Source: AC-32 sp038237925
Lineage (GTDB): Bacteria; Actinomycetota; Thermoleophilia; Gaiellales; Gaiellaceae
Assembly: GCA_038237925.1 (NCBI GenBank)
Contig: JBBRYF010000015.1
Location: 1 to 52,116 of the forward strand
Reading direction: 5' to 3'
DNA length: 52,116 nucleotides
Below the pieces are notes generated by a model, which was not told the origin of the DNA, made no database searches, and worked only from the letters and a program-made list of their open reading frames with translations. Both the position numbers and the translations under genes were made by a program. Shown here piece after piece: positions 7,217-14,331 of the stretch. Position 1 is the first letter of the stretch. Every line of letters starts with the position of its first letter.

Positions 7217-7738
7217 ATGTTCATCGTGCTGCGCAGCTTGACCCTGCTCGTCCTTCTGGTCCTTGTCGCTGGTTGTCGGGAGAGCACGAAACCCAAGGCA
7301 GCGCCGACGACGCCAGCTTCGGACTCACCGCGCGCTTTGCAGCCGTCGCCTCCCGCGCCAAGGATCACAGGCGTCTCAGCCGGCCCTCCCCCGGCCTGGC
7401 TCGAAACCGAGAGAGGGAACCTTTGGCTCGGCTACTCCTCCTATTGTTGGGGGACGGCCTGCGTCGACTTCGTCGCGCCTCGTTGTCAGAACTCGAAGCA
7501 GACGCCGCGAATCAGACTTCGTCGTGGCGAACGAGTGACTGCTCACCTCCGCTTCAGGCCGACCGAGCTCGGACTTGCCCAGCTGGGATCACACGGCGCT
7601 CGGAGAACGGTGAGACAGAAGAGGCTCCGACTGAGCAGCCATCCGTCGTGGGTGGTCAGTCGGTCCGGCGTCTTCTCGTTGTTCGCTCGAGCTAAAGGCG
7701 GCGACGCGAGTTACGTCGCATGCGTCGTGTTCCGCTAG
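7217..7738 (+). CDS. Predicted lipoprotein of unknown function
   Basis: 173 residues with a type II signal peptide: a hydrophobic stretch then the lipobox LVAGC, so Cys 20 should be lipidated. A Pro/Ser/Ala-rich linker (about 22-55) leads to a small domain with paired cysteines (YCWGTACVDF, APRC, YVAC near the C-terminus). The domain is probably disulfide-bonded and beta-rich. I do not recognise a named family. It is co-directional with the Asp-box gene 50 bp upstream in the metal block, and transcription would end at the hairpin at 7765-7800. Confidence 0.6.
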   Translation: MFIVLRSLTLLVLLVLVAGCRESTKPKAAPTTPASDSPRALQPSPPAPRITGVSAGPPPAWLETERGNLWLGYSSYCWGTACVDFVAPRCQNSKQTPRIRLRRGERVTAHLRFRPTELGLAQLGSHGARRTVRQKRLRLSSHPSWVVSRSGVFSLFARAKGGDASYVACVVFR

Positions 7739-7764
7739 GCCTTGGGCGATACGCAACCAGCAAG

Positions 7765-7800
7765 CATGGCGCCGGAGCCTGGGCGGGCTCCGGCGCCATG
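7765..7800. terminator. Bidirectional hairpin terminator
   Basis: A perfect 15-bp inverted repeat with a 6-nt loop lies between the convergent genes ending at 7738 (plus) and 7809 (minus). It is very GC-rich and has no U-run, as usual for actinobacterial hairpins. Confidence 0.75.
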
Positions 7801-7808
7801 GTGACTTC

Positions 7809-8561
7809 CTAGAAGGTTGCGTGCAGCGGTGTCGCCCAGGTCACGTAGGTGATGCGTGTAAGCCCGTTCGCGAGACGTGTTACGTACCTCGACTCGCCGA
7901 CCTGGCCAATCGGAACGAACCGCGTGCTCGCGGAGCCTATGGTCGTCGAAGAGTCCAGGTGGCTGTAGATCGTGCTCAGCTCGTCGTAATCGTGCTGGTT
8001 CGGATGGGTGCTCTTCGTATCCGAAGCCGAAGTGTTGTGGTAGTAGTCCATGCAGGTGTTGAGGGACGAGCCGTCGGTGCTCTGGTGGTCGAGACCGAAC
8101 GTGTGCCCCACTTCCTGACAGATCACGTGCTGCATCTCGGCCGTATTGTTGTACTGGTAGCTCGAGCTGCCGAAGTAGTAGTCGTTGTTCTTGACTGTCC
8201 CCTGCACGATGTGTGTCGTTCCAGACTGCAACCAGACTTGCGCGACGCCGAGCCAGCCGGTGTTGCCGTAGCTGGCGTTGCAGACCTCGACGCGGCCAGC
8301 CGTCGGCCTGCACGTCTTCGGCCTCGCGCTGCCGGGCACAACGGTCGTGTCCATCACGGTCGAGCGCGACCAATCCGACGACGCCGTCCGGAGCATGCTG
8401 TCCCATGCGCCGCTGACGTTGTCGCCAAGCTTGATCGTGAACGGGTTTGACGTGCGCGCCCAGTGGTAGCCGCCCCACGAGTGGTTGGCGAGCGCAGCCG
8501 GTGCCGACACGGCAGCAACTGCGGCCAGCGCAGCGGCGGCAATCCCAATGCGAATTCTCAT
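7809..8561 (-). CDS. Secreted matrixin-like metalloprotease homologue with altered zinc motif
   Basis: 250 residues with a Sec signal peptide (about 1-25, ending APAALAN). The region at about 145-180 matches the zinc motif plus Met-turn of matrixin/metzincin peptidases, but the first His of HExxHxxGxxH is replaced by Gln (CQEVGHTFGLDH), with Cys just before it. A Met-turn-like CMDYY follows about 22 residues later. Several Cys suggest disulfides. It lies inside the metal block, convergent with the lipoprotein gene across a strong hairpin. It could be an active variant with two His ligands or a non-catalytic binding protein; the sequence alone cannot decide. Confidence 0.65.
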   Translation of the reverse strand: MRIRIGIAAAALAAVAAVSAPAALANHSWGGYHWARTSNPFTIKLGDNVSGAWDSMLRTASSDWSRSTVMDTTVVPGSARPKTCRPTAGRVEVCNASYGNTGWLGVAQVWLQSGTTHIVQGTVKNNDYYFGSSSYQYNNTAEMQHVICQEVGHTFGLDHQSTDGSSLNTCMDYYHNTSASDTKSTHPNQHDYDELSTIYSHLDSSTTIGSASTRFVPIGQVGESRYVTRLANGLTRITYVTWATPLHATF

Positions 8562-8723
8562 ATCCCCTCCAGATAGTGAACTGCGGCAGCGGCAGTCTGA
8601 GCGGCGGCGGCCGATGCGTCAAGGACGCCAACTCATGTGCATACGGAAAGGGCTCCAGCGCCTAACTCCTTGGTCGGCTCCTCCCATCAGAGATCACCTA
8701 CAGCATCCTCGTCGTGGGGCCAG

Positions 8724-8771
8724 TACGCCGACGAGCTGATCGACGCGGTCGGCCGGATGCTTTCTCGGTAC
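8724..8771 (+). pseudogene. C-terminal remnant of a second csoR-type gene
   Basis: A short frame encodes ADELIDAVGRMLSR, matching 12 of 14 residues of the C-terminus of the intact CsoR (TDELINAVARMLSR). No upstream CsoR domain is present and the frame runs on into an unrelated tail. It lies 40 bp before the CDF-like gene at 8812. This indicates that a CsoR paralogue once stood here and was deleted. Confidence 0.6.
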
Positions 8772-8811
8772 AGGACCGGCGGTATTTCGCGAGCACCGGA
8801 TACCCTGAAGC

Positions 8812-9438
8812 ATGAGCACGGTCGCCCTCGTCGCCGATAGGCCCCGGCTTGAGCGCCGAGCGCGGCTGCTTGCGTGGGGCGGAAACGCTTGGCATGTAAT
8901 CGAGTTCGCGATCGCACTTGGAGCCGGGATCGCGGCCGGTTCGCTCGCGCTCGTTGCCTTCGGAGTCGACAGTCTCATCGAAGTCGCCGCTGGACTGACG
9001 ATCGTCTGGCGCTTTACCGGGACACGCCTGGCGTCGGCCAGCTCCGAGCGCCGCGCGCAGCAGTTGATTGCCCTCAGCTACTTCGTCCTAGCTGCGTACG
9101 TCGGGGTCGAGTCGATCCGCGATTTGATCGGCGGGCATGAGCCCGGGGCGAGTTGGGTTGGGATCGGGCTGGCCGCCATCACTGCGCCAACGATGCCGCT
9201 GCTCGCTCGGGCCAAGCGCAGAGTAGGCCACGCGCTCGGCTCGGCGGCGACTGTCGGCGAGGGCGGTCAGAACATGGTCTGCGCCTATTTGTCTGTCGCA
9301 CTGCTGGTCGGCCTGCTGGCCAACGCAACGCTCGGCTGGTGGTGGGCCGATCCGATCGCCGCCCTTGTGATCGGAGCCGTCGCCCTACGCGAGGGCGCAG
9401 GAAGCTGGCGGGGTGATGCCTGCTGTGACCACTGCTGA
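8812..9438 (+). CDS. CDF-type cation transporter, membrane domain only
   Basis: 208 residues. About six membrane helices cover the protein. The FGVDSLIEVAAGLTIVWRF segment corresponds to helix 2 of cation diffusion facilitators, with Asp as a likely metal ligand; the helix 5 counterpart (WWADPIAALVIGAVALREG) also carries Asp. The cytoplasmic C-terminal domain of classical CDFs is missing. The protein ends in a Cys/His tail (DACCDHC) encoded in the overlap with the next gene. The predicted role is metal (Zn/Co/Cd-type) transport, possibly with the adjacent full-length CDF. Confidence 0.7.
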   Translation: MSTVALVADRPRLERRARLLAWGGNAWHVIEFAIALGAGIAAGSLALVAFGVDSLIEVAAGLTIVWRFTGTRLASASSERRAQQLIALSYFVLAAYVGVESIRDLIGGHEPGASWVGIGLAAITAPTMPLLARAKRRVGHALGSAATVGEGGQNMVCAYLSVALLVGLLANATLGWWWADPIAALVIGAVALREGAGSWRGDACCDHC

Positions 9439-10399
9439 GCGACACGAGCACGCGGACGATCACGCCGGCCACACGCACGGCGTAACCGCCAACACGGACA
9501 GGCGGCGCCTGGCTTTCGCGCTCGGGCTCATCGTGTCCTTCATGTGCGGCGAGGTCGTCGCCGGCCTCCTCGCCCACTCACTCGCGCTGCTTTCCGATGC
9601 GGCACACATGCTGACCGACGCCGGAGCACTTGCGCTGTCGCTGCTCGCACTTCGCCTCGCGGCTCGACCGGCGGGCGGAGACCTCACCTACAGGCTCAAG
9701 CGAGCCGAGATTCTCTCTGCGCAGGCGAATGGAGCGACGCTGCTCGTGCTCGCCGCCTTGATCGTGTACGAGGCCATCCACCGGCTTGTCTCGCCGCCGT
9801 CAGTCCAGGGCTGGACGGTCCTCGTCGTGGCGCTCGCCGGAGTGGTGGTGAACCTGCTCGCGACCTGGCAGCTTGCGAAGGCGAACCGCCAGAACATGGC
9901 GGTCGAGGGCAGCTTCCAGCACATCGTCACCGATCTCTACGCCTTCATCGCGACGGCCGTCGCTGGTGCTGTGATCCTGATCACCGGCTTTGGGCGGGCC
10001 GACGCGATCGCCTCACTGCTGGTCGCGGCGCTAATGCTCCGCGCCGCCTACGGGCTGCTCAAGGACTCCGGGCGCGTCCTGCTGGAGATGTCGCCCGAAG
10101 GCATGAGCGCGACCGAGGTCGGGAAAGCGCTGGCGGCTCATCCGCATGTCGCGTCGATCCACGATCTGCACGTGTGGGAGATCGCGAGCGGATTCCCCGC
10201 GCTGTCGGCCCACGTCCTCGTGCACCCGGGCGACGACTGCCACACGATCCGGCGAGAGCTCGGAGCGATGCTGGACGAGCGCTTTGGGATCGATCACTCC
10301 ACGCTCCAAGTTGATCATGAGGCGGAAACCGTGGTGAAGGTCAAGGCGACTAGGCTTCCCTACGTCTTTCACCTGAGGAGCGACAGAGCGGGGTACTAG
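9416..10399 (+). CDS. CDF-family zinc/cation efflux protein (CzcD-like)
   Basis: About 327 residues. A His-rich N-terminus (ERHEHADDHAGHTHG) precedes six membrane helices. The CDF metal site is intact: LLSDAAHMLTDAGAL in helix 2 (HxxxD) and FQHIVTDLYAF in helix 5 (HxxxD). A C-terminal cytoplasmic ferredoxin-like domain (about 215-300: VASIHDLHVWEI...HVLVHPGDDC) completes the family layout. It exports Zn2+, Cd2+ or Co2+ in exchange for protons. ATG 9416 is chosen, with GTG 9413 adjacent. It overlaps the previous gene by about 23 nt, so the two are co-translated. Confidence 0.85.
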   Translation: MPAVTTAERHEHADDHAGHTHGVTANTDRRRLAFALGLIVSFMCGEVVAGLLAHSLALLSDAAHMLTDAGALALSLLALRLAARPAGGDLTYRLKRAEILSAQANGATLLVLAALIVYEAIHRLVSPPSVQGWTVLVVALAGVVVNLLATWQLAKANRQNMAVEGSFQHIVTDLYAFIATAVAGAVILITGFGRADAIASLLVAALMLRAAYGLLKDSGRVLLEMSPEGMSATEVGKALAAHPHVASIHDLHVWEIASGFPALSAHVLVHPGDDCHTIRRELGAMLDERFGIDHSTLQVDHEAETVVKVKATRLPYVFHLRSDRAGY

Positions 10400-10403
10400 G
10401 ACC

Positions 10404-11051
10404 TTAAGCGCCCCGGCTCCTCTTTAGCGCCGTCAGCAGGTCATGCCCGACGTTGCTCGGCGTCAGGTCGACCCCGGGCCGAAGGGTCGAGACCCAGATG
10501 CCGCGTAAGTCGAAGATGCGGGCGTCTGCCGAATGGATGTTCGCGCTACCGGTCTCGGGCGCCGCGACAACGTAGAACGCCTTCCAGATCGGATGAAGCT
10601 GCTTGATCGTCCCGAGCAAGAAGTCAATCGATGTCGCGTGGCGCTGCGCCAGGAAGCGGCGCGCACGGCGCGGCGAGTCGACGCGGGGGTCGACCGTCAG
10701 TGCGAGCGCCGCGACCTGCCGCCGCGCCGAGGCTGGCAACAGCCGTAGACCCGCGGCCACCTGTGTGGCGATGATCGGGCACTTGTCGGTGCACTTGGTG
10801 TCGATGAAGGTGACGAGCACGACCTTCCCGCGCAGAGCCCGCATCCGCACAAGCTGGCCGCGGTAGCTGCGGAGCGCGAAGTCCGGGGCACGAACGCCAG
10901 GCGGTGGTTTGCTGCCCCGATAGGGACTCGGGGGCACGGCCGGGGCCGCCGCGACGGCTGGGCTGTGGCTCCGCGTTACCGCGTAGACGATGAGGCCCGC
11001 GATCACGACCGCTACCAGCAAAGAGCCTCTGACCAGGTGGTTCCGACTCAT
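10404..11051 (-). CDS. SCO1/SenC-family copper chaperone
   Basis: 215 residues. The ATG at 11051 overlaps the stop of the upstream thioredoxin gene (ATGA). An N-terminal membrane anchor (about 8-28) leads to a thioredoxin-fold domain with the SCO signature: Cys-x3-Cys (DTKCTDKCP, about 100) and the distant conserved His (SANIHSADARIFDLRG). These three residues bind copper and serve Cu-A site assembly in cytochrome c oxidase or periplasmic copper relay. The position with a TlpA-like thioredoxin and Asp-box protein in one operon supports extracytoplasmic copper delivery. No oxidase genes lie in the window. Confidence 0.85.
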   Translation of the reverse strand: MSRNHLVRGSLLVAVVIAGLIVYAVTRSHSPAVAAAPAVPPSPYRGSKPPPGVRAPDFALRSYRGQLVRMRALRGKVVLVTFIDTKCTDKCPIIATQVAAGLRLLPASARRQVAALALTVDPRVDSPRRARRFLAQRHATSIDFLLGTIKQLHPIWKAFYVVAAPETGSANIHSADARIFDLRGIWVSTLRPGVDLTPSNVGHDLLTALKRSRGA

Positions 11052-11707
11052 GGCGTCGCCCCGATCGCCTGGCGGACCCCTTGGGCGAGCTCTTCGCGCG
11101 ATACCTGCCCGGGCGAGTGGCCGACGATTCGCCCAGTGGAGTCCAGGTAGTAGGTCTCGGGGACGCCGGTCAGTCCGTAGGGATCCTGCAGCGACCCACT
11201 TCCGTCGCGAACCGAGACGTAGTTCACCTTGTGCTTGCGCAAGAAGCGTCGGCCATCGCTCTTGAAGTCGTTGATGTCGATCCCGAGGAAGGCGACCTGC
11301 CCGCGGTGGGCGCGCGCGGAGTCGTGAAAGAGCGGTGCCTCCTTGCCGCAGGGCACACACCAGGAGGCCCAGAAGTTGAGCACCACTGGATGACCGCGTA
11401 GCTCACCGAGCGCAAGCTGCCCGTCCCCAAGCGCGCCGCGTGCGCTCGCAGGCCAGGTCTCCGGGCGCCGCCAGAGCACGGGCAGCGTGAACGCCGGCGC
11501 GAAGGGCTTCTTCCCGGCACGCACCTGGCTGACGAGCTGCGCCCCGCGTCCTGCATCGACCACGCGCCAGATGAGCAGGGCGAAGAGTCCCGCCACCAAG
11601 GCGAGCCCGGCAACCTGCAGCGCTCGCAGTAGAGCGCCCGGACGGGAGGCCGGGGGCTGCGGGGGCACGGCTTCGGGCGCTGGTGGCTGATGAGCGGGCT
11701 CGGCCAC
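11048..11707 (-). CDS. TlpA/ResA-like membrane-anchored thioredoxin
   Basis: 219 residues. A Pro-rich cytoplasmic N-terminus, one membrane helix (about 30-50), then a thioredoxin domain with active site WCVPC (about 117-121) and the cis-Pro region GVPETYYLD. The layout matches DsbE/CcmG/ResA/TlpA proteins that reduce apocytochrome c or SCO/CuA cysteines on the outer face of the membrane. It is co-transcribed with SCO1, whose Cys pair it could keep reduced. The start is GTG at 11707 with a good AAGGAG ribosome binding site located in the end of the preceding small gene. Confidence 0.85.
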   Translation of the reverse strand: MAEPAHQPPAPEAVPPQPPASRPGALLRALQVAGLALVAGLFALLIWRVVDAGRGAQLVSQVRAGKKPFAPAFTLPVLWRRPETWPASARGALGDGQLALGELRGHPVVLNFWASWCVPCGKEAPLFHDSARAHRGQVAFLGIDINDFKSDGRRFLRKHKVNYVSVRDGSGSLQDPYGLTGVPETYYLDSTGRIVGHSPGQVSREELAQGVRQAIGATP

Positions 11708-11710
11708 CCG

Positions 11711-11815
11711 CTACTCCTTGTCTCGACGGCGACCGTGGCCGCGCATTAGCCACATCATCCCGACCATTCCGAGCGGGCAGGCGAGCGCGCAGGCGGCGAC
11801 CAGATACTCGAGCAC
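11711..11815 (-). CDS. Small single-helix membrane protein (34 aa)
   Basis: A small frame between the Asp-box gene stop (11819) and the TlpA-like start (11707): GTG at 11815, stop TAG at 11711. The product is mostly one membrane helix with two Cys (AACALACPLG) and several Met (GMVGMMWLMRGHG), then a basic tail. Tight spacing on both sides and the fact that its last codons contain the ribosome binding site of the next gene argue that it is real. Met/Cys/His content suits copper contact. I know no family name; the function is unknown. Confidence 0.55.
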   Translation of the reverse strand: MLEYLVAACALACPLGMVGMMWLMRGHGRRRDKE

Positions 11816-11818
11816 CCC

Positions 11819-12781
11819 TCAGCTCCCCTCGACCGGCTGCCAGCTGGCTCCTGCATCTACGGAGCGGTAGAACCTGCGGTCGAGGCCGACGACGTAGGCG
11901 AGCTTGGGGTTGCTCGCCGACCATGCAACCGGCCCGGCGCCATTGGGCAAGTTCAGCACCGAGCGCCAGCTGCGTCCCTCATTGGTCGAGAGCGCGATCC
12001 CCTGGCCGGTGGCGAGAATGCGCCGCGGGTCACTGGGATTGACGGCCAGTCCCATCACCTGCGCACGCAGACCCTGCTTCCAGTGCCTGCCGGCATCGGA
12101 ACTCTCGAGCAGGCCGCGCTCCAGGTCCCCCGCCAAGACGTGGCTGTCCGGCAGAACAGCGAGCGCCATAACGTTGCCACCCACCTGCTGCGAAGCAAGC
12201 GAGAAGGATCGGCCTCCGTCGCGTGAGCGGTAGAGGCCTTGGCCTGCAACGGCGGCATAGAGCGTCCGCGGGTCTCGCGGATCGACGGCGAATCCGTGGA
12301 GGTCGAGGCTCGGCAGGCCGGAGGGCCGAACGTCCACCCAGCTGCTTCCGCCGTCGGTGCTCTTTTTGAAGACGAGGTGCCCCGCAAGCCAGATGGTCTC
12401 TCTCGAGGGGCGGGCGAGATTCATGGCGTCGTCACCTGGGAGCGCATCGAAGCGCCAATGGCGACCGCCATCGGTGGAGTTGTAGAGGCCGGAATGAGTA
12501 CCGAGGACAAGCTTTCGGGGGTTGCTCGGGCTTATAAGCAGGGAGTGGTAATCGGGTGTGCTCGGAAGACCGGCTGACTGTGCGCTCATGTTCGCGCTCG
12601 CGCTTCCGCCCCCGCCCCCGCCCCCGCCGCGGAAGGCGACGATCGCAATCGCGGCGGCCAAGGCGACCACTCCGAGCGCGGCGAAGCCATACAACGGCCA
12701 AGGACGCTCCGGTGCCACCGGTTGCGTCGGGTGTTTCGTCTGTCGCCCACTCGACGGGCGACTTTTGATCTGTCTTGCCAT
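11819..12781 (-). CDS. Membrane-anchored Asp-box beta-propeller protein (paralogue)
   Basis: About 320 residues from the ATG at 12781, which has a strong GGAGGAAG ribosome binding site; the longer frame upstream is not protein-like. A basic N-terminus, a membrane helix (about 30-50), a poly-Gly linker, then a propeller with repeated Asp-box turns (STDGGRHW, STDGGSSW, SRDGGRSF, SSDAGRHW, STNEGRSW, SVDAGASW). It is related to the protein at 6280-7167 in layout. It is the second gene of a five-gene copper-delivery operon ending in SCO1. An extracytoplasmic scaffold or binding role is more likely than glycosidase activity. Confidence 0.7.
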   Translation of the reverse strand: MARQIKSRPSSGRQTKHPTQPVAPERPWPLYGFAALGVVALAAAIAIVAFRGGGGGGGGSASANMSAQSAGLPSTPDYHSLLISPSNPRKLVLGTHSGLYNSTDGGRHWRFDALPGDDAMNLARPSRETIWLAGHLVFKKSTDGGSSWVDVRPSGLPSLDLHGFAVDPRDPRTLYAAVAGQGLYRSRDGGRSFSLASQQVGGNVMALAVLPDSHVLAGDLERGLLESSDAGRHWKQGLRAQVMGLAVNPSDPRRILATGQGIALSTNEGRSWRSVLNLPNGAGPVAWSASNPKLAYVVGLDRRFYRSVDAGASWQPVEGS

Positions 12782-12833
12782 TGGCTTCCTCCTTCTGAGA
12801 CGTCTAGGCGTACGCGCGACGGCGTCGCCTGAC

Positions 12834-13115
12834 TCAGAAGATGAAGCGCTGCAGTTCTTGCGGCGAGGCGCGACCGAACGCGCGACGCGTCTGCGGAGCA
12901 AAGGAAACGACGAGCAGCACGGCGCTGAAGGTGTACGTCCAGATCTCGATCAGAGCCGGCGTCGCCACTGCCGCCGAGACGGCCCGATCGGCCGCCTTCA
13001 TCGGGTGGTCAGTTGCGCAGGCACAGGCAATCCCAATCATCATCAGCAGGATCACGAGCAGCAGGAGAAACGCGATCAGCGGCATCCGTTGGCGTAGACG
13101 CTGGATGCTCAGCAC
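12834..13115 (-). CDS. Small two-helix membrane protein
   Basis: 93 residues with two predicted membrane helices (about 12-34 and 55-75). The end of helix 1 and the loop carry Cys, His and Met (IACACATDHPMK). The C-terminus is basic and cytoplasmic by the positive-inside rule. No family is recognised. It is the first gene of the minus-strand operon leading to SCO1, 52 bp upstream of the Asp-box gene. The GTG start at 13115 is the only reasonable one. A role in metal handling is inferred only from position and residues. Confidence 0.5.
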   Translation of the reverse strand: MLSIQRLRQRMPLIAFLLLLVILLMMIGIACACATDHPMKAADRAVSAAVATPALIEIWTYTFSAVLLVVSFAPQTRRAFGRASPQELQRFIF

Positions 13116-13440
13116 GACCGAAAGAGGATAGCTAGCAGGCTTTCATGGCGCTGCCCCCGCCCGAGCGCCCCGAGTTCCCCGGACTCCAGGACGACCAGTC
13201 GCCCTGGTGGGCGACCTTCGCGCAGACGATGAACGGCACCGCGGCGATCCCGGCGGGCCCGACCGCGCCGGTCCAGACAACGCCGGACTGGAGAAAGTCC
13301 ACGTATGGGTCAATAGCGCGGCCTCCAGACGTCATTCGCCCTGCGCTCGATAGGTGCTGAGCATGGCAAGCAGTCGCGGCGGAGGCTTGTGCTGGCAATC
13401 GCTGGCACCAGCCGGGTTGCGTCGTCTCTTCAGGCAACAG
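13116..13440. other. Intergenic stretch at the putative island/tRNA junction
   Basis: This 325-bp gap lies between the metal operon promoter and the tRNA-Val terminator. A 71-codon plus-strand frame (13145-13360) is Pro/Trp-rich and not recognisable; a minus-strand frame through the same bases has one hydrophobic stretch. Neither has convincing support. I see no integrase, repeat or operator. Promoter elements for the gene starting at 13115 must lie at its left end. Confidence 0.3.
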
Positions 13441-13464
13441 GAAAGCCCCGTTTCCGGGGCTTTC
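13441..13464 (-). terminator. Terminator of tRNA-Val
   Basis: A perfect 10-bp stem (GAAAGCCCCG/CGGGGCTTTC) with a 4-nt loop starts 6 nt beyond the tRNA 3' end on its transcribed side. Confidence 0.8.
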
Positions 13465-13469
13465 CGAGA

Positions 13470-13542
13470 TGGGCGGTACTGGGCTCGAACCAGTGACCCC
13501 CAGCTTGTCGAGCTGGTGCTCTCCCAACTGAGCTAACCGCCC
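13470..13542 (-). tRNA. tRNA-Val (anticodon GAC)
   Basis: A complete cloverleaf can be drawn on the minus strand: acceptor GGGCGGT/ACCGCCC with discriminator A, D arm GCTC...GAGC, anticodon arm CCAGC-TCGACAA-GCTGG with anticodon GAC, and T arm ACTGG-TTCGAAC-CCAGT. CCA is not encoded. A hairpin terminator follows. Its 3' end faces the accessory region to the left, the usual orientation for islands inserted at tRNA 3' ends. Confidence 0.95.
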
Positions 13543-13599
13543 TGGAGCGAGCGATTGTACCCGGGCAGGACGGTGGCCGCCGAGGCGGAACCTAAGCTC

Positions 13600-14169
13600 A
13601 TGGCCGTGGACCAGCGCTCTCTCGGCCTGTGGGCGCGTCGCCCCGACGTGCGGATCGGGGCCGTGGTCGCGGTCGCGATCCTTGTCGCGTTCGTCGTCTG
13701 GCTGCTCGTGCGCGGCGGCGGTTCGAGCCAGTCGCACGCCACGGCGATTCCCGCCGTGGCGGCTAGCCCCGACCGGCTGCGGGCGCTCTCGGTCGAGGCC
13801 GGCCGGTCGATCTACTGGCTTGGGCCGCAGAAGAACCGCACCTATGAGCTCACGCGGACGACCCAAGACCGGATCTATGTCCGCTACCTGCCCAAGGGCA
13901 CGCAGGTCGGGACCTCGAGCGCGAACTACCCGCTCGTCGGCACCTATCCGGTCGACAACGCCTACAGCGTGCTCAAGTCGCTCGCGAACGGCTCCGGCGA
14001 GAGCTCGTTCATCGCGCCGAAGGGCGGCTTCGCGGTTTACAGCACGTCCAAGCCGACCAACGTCTACCTCGCCTACCCGGGCACGAACGTGCAGATCGAG
14101 GTCTTCGACCCGTCACCCACGCGTGCGCGCGAGCTGGTCGCCTCCGGGCAGGTCGTCCCGGTTGGCTAG
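13600..14169 (+). CDS. Hypothetical membrane-anchored protein
   Basis: About 189 residues from the ATG at 13600; an earlier in-frame start at 13555 adds an unlikely leader next to the tRNA promoter. A short basic cytoplasmic N-terminus and one membrane helix (about 20-40) precede an extracytoplasmic alpha/beta domain. That domain starts VEAGRSIYWLGPQKNRTYELTRT and contains IYVRYLPKGTQVG and an FAVYSTSKPTNVYLAYPG segment. I do not know a named family. The stop codon TAG is the first part of the inverted repeat of the palindromic element that follows. Confidence 0.6.
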   Translation: MAVDQRSLGLWARRPDVRIGAVVAVAILVAFVVWLLVRGGGSSQSHATAIPAVAASPDRLRALSVEAGRSIYWLGPQKNRTYELTRTTQDRIYVRYLPKGTQVGTSSANYPLVGTYPVDNAYSVLKSLANGSGESSFIAPKGGFAVYSTSKPTNVYLAYPGTNVQIEVFDPSPTRARELVASGQVVPVG

Positions 14170-14329
14170 TGCCCCTTCAGGCGATCGATGCCCACTTCTG
14201 GCCCACGATCACCGGCGTCAGGAACCACCCTCGTCCTTGCCAAGGCAACCAGCCTTGGCCGCGAACGAGTGCGGCCCCTGACTTGGTGCTCGCGAACCAG
14301 AAGTTAGACAGCATCACCTGAAGGGGCAC
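14169..14329. repeat. 161-bp long imperfect palindrome with 13-bp perfect terminal inverted repeats (MITE-like)
   Basis: The ends are GTGCCCCTTCAGG and its exact reverse complement. Inside, the arms continue to pair: an ACTTCTGG...GTCAGG block on the left matches CCTGAC...CCAGAAGT on the right, and CCTTGCCAAGGC faces GCCTTGGC at the centre. The whole unit can fold into one hairpin. No ORF is present. The left end overlaps the stop of the preceding gene, and the right end lies 3 bp from the apparent start of the next. Confidence 0.7.
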
Positions 14330-14331
14330 CG

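Noticed and set aside
8791..8820. GGTAT...ATACC half-sites before the CDF gene as a third CsoR operator
   Set aside because: The half-sites are separated by about 13 bp and lack the TACCC-N5-GGGTA geometry of the two good sites.
13145..13360. A 71-codon plus-strand frame next to tRNA-Val (possible phage or integrase remnant)
   Set aside because: Short, Pro/Trp-rich, no ribosome binding site and no recognisable motif; the opposite-strand frame is equally plausible, so neither is called.
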